Of a stretch of 64,000 nucleotides of DNA, positions 19,246 to 31,639 are shown one piece after another. Source of the DNA: Scilla litardierei (taxonomy: Eukaryota; Streptophyta; Magnoliopsida; Asparagales; Asparagaceae). The stretch is from the NCBI GenBank assembly GCA_030789695.1, contig JAULAV010003537.1, forward strand, positions 1 to 64,000, in the 5' to 3' direction. Below the pieces are notes generated by a model. That model ran no database searches and was not told the DNA's origin. It saw only the letters and a program-made list of their open reading frames with translations. Every line of letters begins with the position of its first letter. The stretch's first letter is position 1. The position numbers and the translations under genes are program-made.

Positions 19246-21852
19246 TGTCACGCACCAGTTCTTAAAAGGATAGTGAATGGGATAAAACAAGCCATGGTGC
19301 ATATTGAACCTAAGGAAATAGTCCTTTTCCCTTAAGTTTAATATACACTAAGCATAATGGTAGGCATATCATGCAAGTCACCAGAGAACGATATCGACAA
19401 ACATAGTATACCAGGACATACACACTCATAGCAAAAGGCTTTATACATAACATAAAGTCCAATAAAAAACTGAAATACACTACTTAAGACATCGGTCTTA
19501 CAAAATATCTTATACATCACTGAAATGCAAACTAAATCCAAGACATGTCTACTGGAACTCTGCACCACTCTCCAAACGACCTTGTTCCTTTAAATATGTA
19601 CTCCTAATGTAGCTACTTCCTACACTTAACGGCAGGAAAAGCAAACATTAAAGTATGTCCCAAAACTTCAAGAAAACCATATGAGATTTGCGTATAAAAT
19701 AAACATACAAGCTAAAATGCAAAAGCAGGAACAATGTAATATAATACAACAGCAGTGGTGATACCATATAACTAAGCATAGCAACAGTAGTAATATCATA
19801 TGACTAAGCACAACAGCATAGGTAATGTCATATTAAAAAAACGACTTGACAATGTATGGTATGATAATAGTGATATGTGCTGACAGTGTCTACATGACTA
19901 TGCATGTGAAATTTGTGCTCCTTTATCTAGTAATGTGACTCATGTTGGAGACACAATATGCAACATACAAACTCACATGTGCCACGGGAGCGCCCCCCAG
20001 CCAAGTACAAGCCGATACAATAATAGGAACATTCAGGAACAAGCACAATAATGATGGCTCCAATTGCTCCTATGCCCTCAATAACATGAGTTACCTCATC
20101 CCAGATATCTAGTGTAAGCCTAGGTAGTCAAGTGTGATGTATATGAATAGTAATGTAGTGTCTAGTGTCAGGTATCGTTCCAGATTCAGGAAAATGTCAA
20201 GTCTGATATAGTAGCAGGTACAATATGTGTATTGAGACAGTGGCGAGCACAATGGCACATGTACATTTAAATAGTTCGTGTGTCATGCTAATAACAATGA
20301 AAGTGTATGATATTTGTACTCAAAATAATAGCTCAGGATCATGTATAAAGTTAATATTTGTGGGATTAGCATCGTACATGTCATATGTCAGGAAAGTAAG
20401 TTTCTACGTATAATCCAATGGCACATATCATGATGTCAATCTCTGTAATCAAGAATCATGCATATGCTATAAGAGACAGTAATCAAGTTATGTCCAAATG
20501 AAAAAATTATTTGATCAATTGTAAATGCTAGCATGGCCCATGATTAGAATTACAAAACTATGATTAATAATCCATGTATTCATATGCATATCTCACAATT
20601 AGTTTCATAAAATTCCATGTCAAGGTGTACCTATTTTGTTATTCTTTAGAGCATTTTCATCATGGAAAACAAGTTGCCTTCCTTATTTATCCAAATCAGA
20701 ATGCCAAAAACGCTTGGAGCGGGGTTATAGCCCACGGATTAGTCGCAAGCCCACAAAAACCACCAAAGGGTTAGCCACACAAGCCCACAAGAGTCACAAG
20801 GTCAGCCACACAACCCACAATCCCAAATGGGCAGCCACACACGCCTACAAGCCCAAAAAGGGCAGCCCCACAATACCATAAGCTCAAGAGGACAACCACA
20901 CAAGCCCACAAGACCAAGAGGGCAGCCACACAAGCCCACAAACCCAACCAACAACACGCCAAGCTAAAGAGGCCAGGAGCAGAGCACACATCACGACAGG
21001 ACACTGCCAACTAGCACAAGACACATGACACATAAGGCAATGTCGGCAAGGGAATTGAGCAAGGATCGCAAGTCAATAACACAAGATACTACCCAACAAG
21101 CACATACCTAGAAATGAACCGCAAGACAGATGACGGTGTCAGCAAGCAGCAGCTAGCGCTAAACACAAGACAAAAAACAAAGCGGACAGCAAGGCCCAAA
21201 ATCACACACACAACCATAATCCCCCACCAAAATCATCACAAACATTAAGCTCGGATCTTCATCATCGTAAAAGGGAAGAACATCAACGCAAGTCACAACC
21301 ATGGAGTTTAACCTCAAAATCCAACAAATCTGCAACAATGCAAGTCACAAGAGAGAGTGTGGCTGAGTTTATCGAGGCCTTAAGTAGTTTAGACGCATAC
21401 ATAATGATAGAGTTGTAGAAGCCGCCAACTCATTGCCGAGAACTTTGAAATTTATTGTTCTCCCCGTTAGAGCATCGGGGGGAAATTAAACAGAGGGCCC
21501 GAGTGAGAGGAAGAACGTGTGGGTGAAGTATGATGTGGCAATGTCGTCGCACGTAACAGGGCATAGGACACGTAGTCAATAAGCTCACAGTTGGCGATGC
21601 AACGCATCACAACAGACGAAAGAAAATAAAAGATAAAGAACGGGAAAAGAGATAGAAGTGCCAGTAGTGTGCGTGATGTTTAATGATTAGCAGGGCTAGG
21701 TCAGGTTTGCTTGGAAGCAGGTTGTAGGTTTAGTTACGGGTTGTGGGTTTGAGTTAGTTTTAAACGAGTTTTGAGATGAAATAAATACTAAAAAATTCTC
21801 AAAAATCTTAGAAAAACATTTTATTATTTAGCACAAATTTTAAGATATTACA
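19246..21852 (-). repeat. 5' LTR of Tekay-like remnant
   Basis: About 2.6 kb, opening TGTAATATC at 21852 and closing GTGACA at 19246 on the minus strand. The opening resembles the TGTAATGGCCCC and following TTTTTGAGA words of the 50633 LTR. The primer-binding site expected left of 19246 is no longer recognisable. Imperfect repeats of ATATGACTAAGCA lie at 19740-19820. Confidence 0.6.
20773..20950. repeat. 30-bp tandem repeat in LTR
   Basis: AGCCACAC-type words start at 20773, 20804, 20833, 20864, 20894 and 20924, steps of 29-31 bp. Unit form AGCCACACAAGCCCACAAG plus a variable GGG-containing tail. Six imperfect units. Confidence 0.7.
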
Positions 21853-22075
21853 CCTAAATTGCCTAATAGCCTCCTATATATATTGGTCCAACCTCTAGTT
21901 AAATTTTTCGGATGTTTATGCTATGCTTACACCGCATCCACTCAAGTTTCAGGTGAATTCGAATCAAATTATATTTATAAACATAAACACCTCGTTGAGG
22001 GCAAGCAAATTCGAGGTAGGACCTACATATTGAACCGAGATATTTATTTCATATCTCTCTTCCTTTAATTAAACT
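21853..22075 (+). pseudogene. Ty1/copia integrase-end fragment
   Basis: The plus strand reads SLLYILVQPLVKFFGCLCYAYT, matching the plant copia integrase C-terminal block (LRVFGCLCYA). Further downstream are fragments of the linker to RT. Short and broken; no LTR seen nearby. Confidence 0.5.
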
Positions 22076-23663
22076 GTAAGCATATATAAAAACTGATTAT
22101 CTCTAATATATAAGCAAATCTAACATAGGATCAGCATTTTGAATTGAGAATCTTTTAGAAAATAAAAAATATTTTAAACTTTTCTCTCTCATTATTTTTT
22201 TAATTGAAAGACAGACCCTGAACTTGGGACTTCCCACTATCTAGCACCTTTTACCACTAAAGGAGGCTCATGGGCCCTTTAATCCCTGATTATCTAGTAA
22301 GCTGTTTGATTTGAATCCAAGTTAAGTCGTCATACATATAGGACACCCTTGGCTTGACAATATAATTTAAGATAATTGATTGCTTAGTTAAAGGTCATGA
22401 ATCAAAATAAGTGCAAAACTACTATGTAAATTTCAAATATAATAGTCTTTAGATAAATATTTTAAATATAATTAGGACTTATAATCTTACCACAAAACTT
22501 TAATCTAGTATGGATCCATATGTGAACCTGATGAGCCATTCCTGTTCTTTAACGTGTAGGATAGACAGTGGATTTTTGGGTTGGCTATTGATTGAACAAA
22601 ACCAAATCCTACCAGACCAGATCTCAATCTGAATCTATAATGCAAAGAGATGTAACAAAGCTGAATCTTAACTTAAATTTAACCCAATTCCGAACATATC
22701 ATGTCAGTCTTATTTGTATACACTATATTCCGAACTGGAATATCCATTCCAGTAAGCACTTTAACCCATACAATAAGTGTGACCACAATAGTCTGCAAAT
22801 AGTACGAGTAAAAATTTCTGGACAAATATGCATTTTTACTTCAAGTACAGATGTGAAAATCCTGGCCTGACCTGACCAAGCAAATGTGATCTTTCATTGT
22901 ATTTTCAGCTATCAGATCTGCAAAAAAAAGTAGAATTTTGATGACATCCATTTGGGTCTTTTTTTGGTCATGTGCTCCTTTGCAATCAAACTAGCAAAGA
23001 AGTATGTAACTAGATGCCCTTTGTTTAAAAAATCTCATGAGCTGTGCACTAAATTTTAAGTAGGATGTCTCCTTACATTTAAACTTGTGCTTTCACTTGG
23101 AAGAACTTTTAAGCATAAAATGGAAAATCATTAAATATGGGTTGCTCTTATATCTACGAATAACACATTAACTTTACGCATGTTTTCAGAAAACATAGAA
23201 GCATTCCTAATATTAGCATAGCAGAAGAAACATTAGGAGGTTTAACTTCCAATGATTCTCACCAGCAACAAACTTCTAGAGTATTTCAATACACAATGGG
23301 TGGATATACATAGGGTACACATGTAGTGACATACATCAATGAGCTGTGCTGTAACAGCCACAAATAGTATAAGCAATTTTCATGATAATTATACTTGATG
23401 ATACTACATATATCACTGTTACAGAAATTTACATTCAGTTGGAAGTCCGCAAATAGTTAAATACAAAGGTTCCGTTTAACAGCATGAACAACAAATATCA
23501 CAATTCATCCTCTCACATGGAACATATGCAACGAATAAATTATAGCTAAAACAATGCAACAGATACATAGAGGACTAACGAAATTAAGGTACTTCAACTA
23601 TTCAACTATTCATGACGTATTCTTGTGCACCATGGTACTTCAACAGATACATAAAGATTATAC
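22076..23663 (-). other. Start of intron 2 of the TMEM87-like gene; no other gene seen
   Basis: The minus strand just below 23664 starts GTATAA, a good donor. The sequence is T-rich on the minus strand, as plant introns are. I looked for the family's next exon (helices six and seven) and did not find it. The sequence at 22590-22890 is unclassified. Confidence 0.45.
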
Positions 23664-24597
23664 CTGAAGCTTCTCCAGAGTTTTTGACAGCGATGAAAAT
23701 ATCCAAACAATAAAGCATGCATCCAAGAGAGCAACAGGTAGAACAAGAAAGAGTCTAGCTTTTCCAGAAAAGTCATTTATATTCCCCAAGTGATCAACAA
23801 GTTCGAGAGCTTCTGAAGCAATGAAATAAGCTACACCAAGCAAAGCAACTTTGGAGGTTAGCCCCCCCAATGTTGGTCGCACGACACCATAACCCATTGA
23901 AACCACTAATAGAAGAAGGCGCGACACAGTCTTTTTTACGGCCGTAAAAGTTACTGCCCACAGGGTGATGCCCATAGGTCTAGTTCCAGTAGAGTTAAAA
24001 TTTGCATACTCGAAGTACCAAAAAGCCATTTCACACATTCCTAGAGCAATGACAGCTGATATATGGTAATGAAGCTGCAAGATATCTTTCCAAAATCGAA
24101 CAAATTTGAGAAACCATCCAAGACCAAGCACAAGATATGCCAATGACATAAGACCATAGAATGTCATCAATGGTGCCATCTTCCCAGGTAGATAACCTTC
24201 TGGGTTTCTCCAAACAGTTCTACCATTGATGACTGTTCCCGTAAGTTGTGGGTCACAAAACATAAAATAAAGATAGTACATTCCAGTTTTCTCAACAAGA
24301 ATAGTTGTAGTTGCCATATTGACTTCCTCAATTGTTCCATCAAAAAATGTTTGAATTCGTTTTGGCCAATCAGGATTCTGTGGATTTGGGCTGATAATTA
24401 CCTCTCCCACCTTACAGGATTTCTCTTTGTAAAGTTCCGGAGTACAGCAAATAGCATCAGAGTTGAAATATGTGCCACCAATTTTCCCCCTATCTTGTAT
24501 TTCAACTATTATTGCTTCCACTAATCCAGTCTTTTGTTGCATATTATGATGCTTTGATGCTGATTCCTTTGTCCGCCGAAAGCTGACAGATTCAAAC
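23664..24597 (-). CDS. TMEM87/GOST-type seven-transmembrane protein, exon 2
   Basis: A 934-bp exon on the minus strand. It opens after CTCAG (24598-24602) and closes at CAG with donor GTATAA (23663 downward). It begins with one base that completes an Arg codon from exon 1, then FESVSFRRTKE. The first 130 residues are the luminal domain with paired cysteines (AICCTPELYKEKSC; FCDPQL). Five membrane helices follow, at about PLMTFYGLMSLAYLV, ISAVIALGMCEMAFW, GITLWAVTFTAV to LLLVVSMGYG, ALLGVAYFIASEAL and LFLVLPVALLDACFIVW. Family members (plant 'lung seven transmembrane receptor', CAND proteins; animal TMEM87) have seven and act in Golgi or endosomal membranes. Helices six and seven should lie in later exons, not found. 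The frame is intact. Confidence 0.88.
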
Positions 24598-25281
24598 CTG
24601 AGATATTTGATTCAGAAAAATAATCAAGAGAGGATATAGGTGCAATCAACCGAACACTTAATTTCCTTATATGGATATATTAAAAAGAAAATATTAACGA
24701 GAAACACAATGACAATAGTCATTCCTGTCTGGAACAGTCTTTTCTACCCACTGCATAGCAATTAACAACAATAACTATAGAAGCTATACTTTAATTTTAG
24801 CATTAATACCAAAAACTACAGTACCTAGATAGCCCCCGGACCTTTCTAAATATAAATAAACTAATCTCTGGAAACAAAATCTATTAACCTCAACCAAACA
24901 TACAACTTTTCTAAGGTATAACTGCCACTTTTCTCTATGTCCAATGACATCTAACTGCAAATAACATTTACTGATGACGTCTTGCTGCTGAGTTGAATGG
25001 TCTTAAAGTCTTAAACCATCACACCTAAAATTTACACCTCCCTTTCCAACAACAGGAGTTCTAGTTGTTACCAGAAGACCATCACTTGCATTGCTTAAGT
25101 GAAGAATTTGACAACTCATCAAGATTGATGCCAACTTATTACAATAACTTAAAATTTTCTATAGAGCTTTGTAGACTTCAAATTTTGCTTCATATGTAAC
25201 TACATTCTGTAAGAGAAACACGTGGATTCCTTAACTGCGGTAATATACAAAGCAAAAGCAAAGGCAAAGCCCAGCACCACA

Positions 25282-25303
25282 CCCCCCCCCCCCCCCCCCC
25301 ACC

Positions 25304-25334
<31 letters not shown>
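25282..25334. repeat. Poly(C) tract
   Basis: Two runs of C (about 19 and 30) split by ACCA. Homopolymers this long are prone to slippage and assembly error, so the length is unreliable. Confidence 0.8.
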
Positions 25335-25336
<2 letters not shown>

Positions 25337-26189
25337 GATGTAATGAGCTTTCCACCTCTTTTTATAGATTAACCATTATTTAACTATGATCTTTACTAGC
25401 GATAAATTCCAGCCAACTGCTCTAAATAGTTAAATGTTTCCATTAACGACCCAGTAAGTTAAACTCTTCCTTGATTTGAGGCCCACTAAGACATCTGGAC
25501 ATGAAATAATATTGAGTTCGAAAAAGACTGGTTAGATAATTTCATGTTAAAGTGATGCATCAAACAAATGATAGAAGCCAGCCCACTATAATTGATCTTC
25601 GTAGGCATTTGAAAACTGTCCAACCCATCTTCAGTTGTACGTGTTTCTGAACACAAATCCAAACGAAACTCGGCTTTGCTTCTTAACTTCTATTGCAAGC
25701 CGAGGTTACCATTTTGGTTAAGCAACTAGAAGTCTAAACTAAAAACAATTTGCATAATGCCAATGTAAGGTTGCTCTATATGGAGATGTTTGACAATTTT
25801 TTGTATAGAGGTGGAAATTTGGAAATGCACATAACATTTAAACATACCAAACTTTGGTGAGCAGTTTATGCCTTGATGATTTTTCAAGTAGGATTGACAG
25901 TATATTTAATTTCTCTCAAATTTTATTACATTTTTGGATTGTTCCGGCATAAAAAGTTTTGTGTTATTTGCGGGCGATAATGATTCAACCATCTTAATTT
26001 TCAAATTGCTTTGCATTTGTGGCGTCATGGGGGCATATAATGATGTCATCCCATGAAAAAGTTTACCGTTGAAGTACTTCAACTCTACCCTTGTTCTTCT
26101 TCTGTTTCTCATCAACAAGCAAAGAATGTGCATAACCTTTTGATACTCCCATCCAAACAATCATACACAACAGCCTCTATTTTTTTCAA

Positions 26190-26645
26190 GGAATGAGGTT
26201 TCGGCCGAAACAACTTGATTTCGACAGTTTTGTTTCGGTTTTAAAGGGGAACGAGATGAAACTGCCGTTGAAACTCGGTTTACATCGATTTCGCTTGGTT
26301 TCAATCGAAACCATGTAGTTCAAACCTCACTTTATCCAAAAATATATTTGAGTTTAAATACACAAACCTATCTGAACCATATACATAAAAAAATTATTGA
26401 AATTTTAAATATTATAAAAACCGTAAAAGTTTATTAAAATTCTAAAAATTATATTATACTTTTTTAATACATTAAAAAATTTATTATAAATGTATTGTTA
26501 TAAAAATATATCCATTATAATACATATAAATCCGAAACCGAAACTCAAAACAAAACCTACGAAACGTGCAAAATTGTTCGAAACTTAAAGTTTTTCCAAC
26601 GATGGAAACTGAAACAAACCAAAACCGAGTTCTTAAACCTTGATT
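26190..26645. repeat. Possible MITE with GGTTTCG-rich inverted ends
   Basis: The left end is rich in TTTCGG and GAAACTCGGTTT and the right end in the complements GAAACCGAAAC and AAACCGAGTT. The middle is very AT-rich (26340-26530). TCAAGG words stand near both outer ends in opposite orientation. Exact terminal repeats and a target duplication were not established. Confidence 0.4.
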
Positions 26646-28038
26646 TTTTTCCCTTGTCATCATGTTTTCAATGCCTCAGAAGTGTAGATACTAAAGAGAC
26701 GAAAACACATGAACATGTGCCTTTTTGCTGAGATGGGCTAAATATTTTGCTCCTGCTAATCCAAAGGCAAGTTGGTTTTTAGGATAAAGAAACATGGGTT
26801 GATTAGGATAGGGAAGCACTTTCTAGTTGAACTTGTTTTGCTCCTATGAGGCACAAGCAGACAGTTGGGAGCACCAGGCTACACTATTCAACAGCAAACC
26901 CTTCACCATTCAAATTAGTTCAAGTATAGGAGCTAAAAGGTTTAAAAAATAAAAATTTGTGAGTGAATCTAGAAGCAGGAGCCAATATACCTAGGTTATT
27001 CACAACAAGGTGATTTATCTCTTTTACACTCTTAAAGTTGTTCTGTAGTAAATGACTTTTAGGATCTTTGTTCCATGGTAACACGCAAGTGGAACAAAGG
27101 TATCACAACAAGTAATTCTGGTCCGGGCTAGGGAAAGTCCTTCAACCAATACTTCGGTTATGTTAGATATTATGCTTTTGTATTTGCGTATAGATAATTC
27201 ATCCCAAAACTGCTAATTAGTAATGAACTGTTGTATATCTTAGTGATTGTTACTTCTAAAACTGGAAGTGTTTATCACAAGAGACCAATAGTTGACAGAG
27301 ATTTGACTGCAGCTTTTGACTGGCACTTTTAAATTAAAAGTCATTTCTTAATTGATTATCAAACACCAAATTTTGCAAATAAAAAAGATACTTTCTTTGA
27401 TGGTGGCAAAGTACATAAGCAATGTTTTTCGTACTCTTAATAGTTACTGGCTCAGTGCTAGTACGTGTGGAGGGGTGGTATAGTACAACCTACCCCTTAC
27501 ATCAAGCTTAATCATCATGTCCTATTTGGGCTTCCAGAAGCGAGCTGCAACCAAAAAATTGTCTTTCCAATTTTGCAATCTGGATATTAAGGCAAAAAAT
27601 AGTGGCTTATCTGTAGTAGTGATGTGTTCAAGACTTTAGGGATAATATCGGGAGAACCTTTGATCTAATATTTAGATAGGAGGCTCGTCCCTTTATACCC
27701 TGTATTTCAGTTGACATGATATATTTTGTTGTGGGGGATTCAGACAGCAAATAAGTTAAGGATTCAACAATTCAGTGTATCAGCCAACTCAGGAAAGTTG
27801 TGATTGCCTAACTTATTCTGTTTACCGATGAACAATTCAGTGCAAGAGTGACTTTGTGTCTTGTTGTTCTTTACATGCTAGGATATTGAGCTGATAACAC
27901 CTTTATCGTGTATTCATCTTGTATCCAAATAGATGATAAAGTCGGTGACTGTTACACGGATACTTTGATGAAGGAGACCTGCATGTATCAAATACTTCCA
28001 CACTTCATTGATACTTGTCAGATGCTACCATATATATC

Positions 28039-28784
28039 TATTATATCATTGGGCCAGCCCCCGAAGGGGAGAGGAATATTCCCATATAAGTAAAGAAGCC
28101 CACAATGGAGAAGTTGTGGCCCATCAAGCCCATGAAATCCACGTGGGAGGCTAACCGCTTGCTCAGTCAAAGCCAGGTCTAAAGAGATGGTTAATAATGG
28201 CCTCATTAATGGTGGGATAAGTGGACATTGGTTATGCCTATTCTTCAGGGGTGATCATGCCACTATAATGGAATGCCGTTCTTCACCAACGGCAAGAAGG
28301 TGACGCCTCCACTTATAAATAGTCTAAACGTCAATAGGACAATGGCAGACTACATAGACTCCACAGGTACTGAATCTAAATACTCTAACAACTTCTCTTT
28401 ATTTTCCACTTACATATTTATTCCTCCTTAACTTGGCGCAACAGTATTTGGATGATCTCTCTTAGGTCGATCCAACTGCCCCGAGTCTCCTTAAGTCACA
28501 TACTGAGTTAAGCATCGGAGGGCATTTGGGTAGGAACCCAGATCCGACCCCCTGATGATAATATGTGTTGCAGATAACTCGACGATCGACTCAGTAAGTA
28601 GCTCGGAGGGTCGTTCAAAATGACCCAGAGTTAGGTCGAGCTTCATCCCTGTAGCTCGGACTCGACTCTCTCAAACCCGAGTTCCAGCCATCGCGGATCC
28701 TACTTCACAGCTGACGAAGGTCCACGTCACCAGAGGTGTCCTCGTTATCTCGACCTCACTGTTCGACGATTTCATCCGTCAACA
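28039..28784 (+). repeat. 5' LTR of Tat-like element
   Basis: 746 bp, ending GTCAACA. The opening TG is TA here but TG in the 3' copy. CTTATAAATAG at about 28312 is a likely TATA box and is repeated in the 3' LTR at about 39304. Confidence 0.87.
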
Positions 28785-28785
28785 A

Positions 28786-28801
28786 TTGGTGCCGTTGTGG
28801 A
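28786..28801 (+). other. Primer-binding site of Tat-like element
   Basis: TTGGTGCCGTTGTGG directly follows the LTR. The TGGTGCCG form is typical of the Tat and Athila branches rather than the tRNA-Met site used by the chromoviruses here. Confidence 0.65.
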
Positions 28802-28830
28802 AAACAGAGTCAACATCCCAAGCAACAACA

Positions 28831-30480
28831 ATGTCGGCTCAACCAACCAACACTGGACCATTCCTTACCAAAGACCCCGATGTCCCTCTCATCGAGGATG
28901 ATGCAGGTTCTTCTTCAAAGGGGGATCAAAGCTACCTCTGGTCATGCAAGAGCAATTCAAACCGTTTACGCAAACGATCAATGCCAGCCTTAAGACATTG
29001 ACTACCACCATAGAACGAATGGCACAACAACCAATGCGGCTGTGGCTCAGCCACCCCCCAATGCGACACTGGGCACCGTGGGGCAACAATCTGCACCAAG
29101 TGCCAGGGGAACGATGAGTCGAACTCAGAGCAGCAAGTAGATCCTCTGTTTGACGTTACTCCCCCATCTCGGTTACGACCTATGGTTAGAAACGTCGATG
29201 GAAACCATGGTGACCTGAGGAACGGCAACAACCGCTCTGCCAAACGCCCACAAGGCCCCGGACCCTCCAACAACAGAAGAGTTTCTCGTCGCCCGACTTA
29301 TAACGTCGTGGAGTGAGCATAGGACCGCCGCACCCGAGATCGTAGCCACGGTCCTCCCCAAAGGCCCACAACTGGGCAGAAGTGGAAAAGTCGAGGGGGC
29401 AACCAACCCCCCTCGAACTCTACTAATCATCTAAGAGGTAGTCATGTCAATTCTTCCAGCACTTCCACTTGTCGGCACACCCGACGTCCCAGCGATGAAC
29501 CGCACCCTACTTCTTCGGCTTCTAATCCAGAAGGTGAGCATGATCCTTTAAGGAGGAACATCACTTCAGCTCCCCGATTGCACCTGGCCCTATATGATGG
29601 CACGAGCGACCCTCGAGAACATGTCCGAAAATACAAAGACGTGATGGAGTTACATGGGGCACATGAATCATTCTTGTGGCGCACCTTCCACGCAACTTTG
29701 ACCAATGCTGTGGATGAATGGTACAGCAGGTTGCCTAATCACAGCATTGGGTCTTTTTAAGACTTATCCCAAGCCTTCTGTCGGCAGTTCATGGCGGGAC
29801 ATAGGCAAAAGAAAAAAACCAGTCCACCTGTTCACTCTAAAGCAGGGAGAAGGAAAAACGATGCGGGCTTTCTTCAAACGTTTCAACAATGATAGGCTGA
29901 ACGTCGAAGATGCCACCGACGATAGTCATTGCAGCCCTCACCCAAGGTATTCATTGTGAATATCTGTTGAAGTCACTGCACCAGCAACCGTCACATGACC
30001 TCGACCACCTATTCACCAAGGCGGAACGGTTCATGTTGTCGGAGGAAACAATTGCTGCCCGAAAGAAGAACTCTTCCAAGCACCATGCCAAAGTAAGGAG
30101 GGAAGCTTGACCACATGACAGTTCCTGCCGAGAGCTTAGAGACCGGCGGTGATGAGATAGGAGCCCCAAAGGCGGGGCACGCTCGACTAACGAGTCTTTA
30201 CCAAGTTGAACGCCACCAGAGCCGAGGTCCTGGCCTACACAAAAAGCGAGGGACTCTTCAACCAATCTCCTCCCAAGCAAAAAACAGGTACGAGAACAGA
30301 GATGATCTTAAATTTTGTAGGTACCACAATGATAATGGCCGCGACACAGATGATTATTGGACTTTGAAGAGAGATATCGAAGCTCGATCAAGCATGGCCA
30401 TCTAAAGAAGTTCGTCGACAACACACAAGCGAAGGATGGAACCTCGACGCAGAAAGACAGGGGAAAGGGACACATTCCTG
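28831..30480 (+). pseudogene. gag of Tat-like element, broken
   Basis: A first frame from 28831 (MSAQPTNTGPF...) is Pro/Ser-rich. The Retrotrans_gag core is clear at 29578-29960: LALYDGTSDPREHVRKYKDVM, NAVDEWYSRL, and after a frame change KQGEGKTMRAFFKRFN. Next is a helical stretch (HDLDHLFTKAERFMLSEE, 30000-30100) and, after a frameshift, the Tat-type tail FCRYHNDNGRDTDDYW and TLKRDIEA near 30315-30380. Four or more frame changes or stops separate the blocks. A Gag of about 500 residues would be normal. The Retrotrans_gag core and the CRxHxxxGHDT-like tail support the Tat lineage. Confidence 0.75.
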
Positions 30481-30830
30481 ACTCATCCATTACCAAGGTT
30501 GTCGACTGACCGGTGAGGACGATCCAGTATGTTGAAAGCTTAGATGGTGCAAGGCGACATCCCCAGCTTCACATAAAGCGCCTGTACAAATTTCAATAGT
30601 TTAAATTTTCGTTTTTGTGTCAAAGGAATAAAATTTATTTATGTCAAAAGCGCTCATTATCTTGATCTGGTAACGTGTGACCAATGTGCCTTGTGAGGCC
30701 CGTTTTTGTCGACCCAAATTTCTCCAAGCACTCAGGTCCACACCATTAGTACCCTCGCGGGCCGCTCGGCTATACGATTGGAGGGCCAACCCTTCACGGG
30801 TCGATCGAGCTACACGATCAGAGATAAACT
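30481..30830 (+). other. Gag to 3'-region junction, possible end of pol
   Basis: Around 30520-30600 the plus strand reads SLDGARRHPQ, HIKRLYKFQ and a stop, reminiscent of the last residues of Tat-type Pol. If so, a deletion has joined the end of gag to the end of pol. The similarity is weak. Confidence 0.35.
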
Positions 30831-31400
30831 CGTCGGACATAAGCCGAGAGGCCACTCCCTTCGCCACCGAACGATCTTCGTCAGACGTAAGTCGAGGAGA
30901 CACTCCACTCGTCACCGAACGACTCCCGTCGGACATAAGCCGAGGGGACACTCCCCTCGCCACCGAACGACCCCCGTCAGACGTAAATGTCGATTGGCCA
31001 TTCCCCTCGCCACCGAATGATCTTCGTTGGACATAAGTCGAGTGGCCACTCCCATCGCCACCGAACAACTCCCGTCGGACGTAAGTTGAGAGGCCACCCC
31101 CTCGCCATCAAGCGAGCTTCGTCGGACGTAAGTCGAGGGGCCATCCCTCGCCGCAGAGCGATCTTCATCGAGCATGAGTCGAGTGGTCACCCTCCTCGTC
31201 GCCGAGCGACTCCCGTCGGGCGTAGGTCGAGGAGCCACTCCCTTCGCCACCGAAAGACTCCCATCGGGTGTATGTCGAGGGGCGACTCCCCTCGCCACCG
31301 AAAAATCCTCATCAGCCGTAAGACGAGGGATCACTCCCCTCACCACCAAACGATCCTCGTCGGGCATGAGTCGATTGGTCATTCCCATCATGGGATAACC
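30831..31400. repeat. 48-bp tandem array, about 12 units
   Basis: CGTCGGACATAAG-type words recur at 30831, 30879, 30927, 30975, 31025, 31073 and 31120 and on to about 31360, mostly 48 bp apart. As 48 is a multiple of three, the array keeps frames open on both strands. The plus strand reads 16-residue units like SDVSRGDTPLATERPP and the minus strand units like VARGVSPRLMSDGSRS. These long frames are by-products of the period, not evidence of genes. Confidence 0.85.
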
Positions 31401-31639
31401 CTTCGCTCACCGACCGAACTATACGAACGAAGGGGACACCCTTTTCGCAAGCTGGCCGAGCTGGTTCATTGAGGGGAAGAATTTTCTACAACTCGGAGTG
31501 AGAGACCCTCAAACTGAGAGAATGGCTCGTTGTTCAATAGCTCAACCTCTGCACTATTTGAAGGGTTTTCAGTGATCCTTAGGGCTCAAAAATCGACGTC
31601 CAGCCTAAGTCGGGCGGACGACGAAATCATAAAAGTAGC
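31401..31639 (+). other. 3' non-coding part of Tat-like element
   Basis: No frame of note; continues from the tandem array. Confidence 0.4.

Larger units (their letters stand above)
17255..21852 (-). mobile_element. Tekay/Del-like Ty3/gypsy remnant with 5' LTR
   Basis: The right part (19246-21852) has the ends and length of a Tekay-like LTR (TGTAAT... to ...GTGACA on the minus strand), matching in layout the LTR at 47842-50633. Left of it the minus strand carries eroded gag, protease and the start of RT. The element stops at about 17255 in the RT lead (VIRGFADMFLEDL), so the rest of pol and the 3' LTR are missing. Confidence 0.65.

Noticed and set aside
22590..22890. 92-codon plus-strand frame near 22592
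   Set aside because: Asn/Ser/Ile-rich, typical of AT-rich non-coding DNA; no family resemblance.
25282..25334. Poly(C) tract as a G-quadruplex regulatory site
   Set aside because: Long homopolymer runs are unreliable in assemblies; G-quadruplex formation cannot be judged without knowing the true length.
25906..26160. 84-codon minus-strand frame in intron 1
   Set aside because: No recognisable motif, no splice signals tying it to the host gene, and AT-rich intron composition.
30601..31472. Long open frames on both strands (up to 160 codons)
   Set aside because: They follow the 48-bp tandem period, which keeps frames open in any direction; no start context, domain or codon bias supports a gene.
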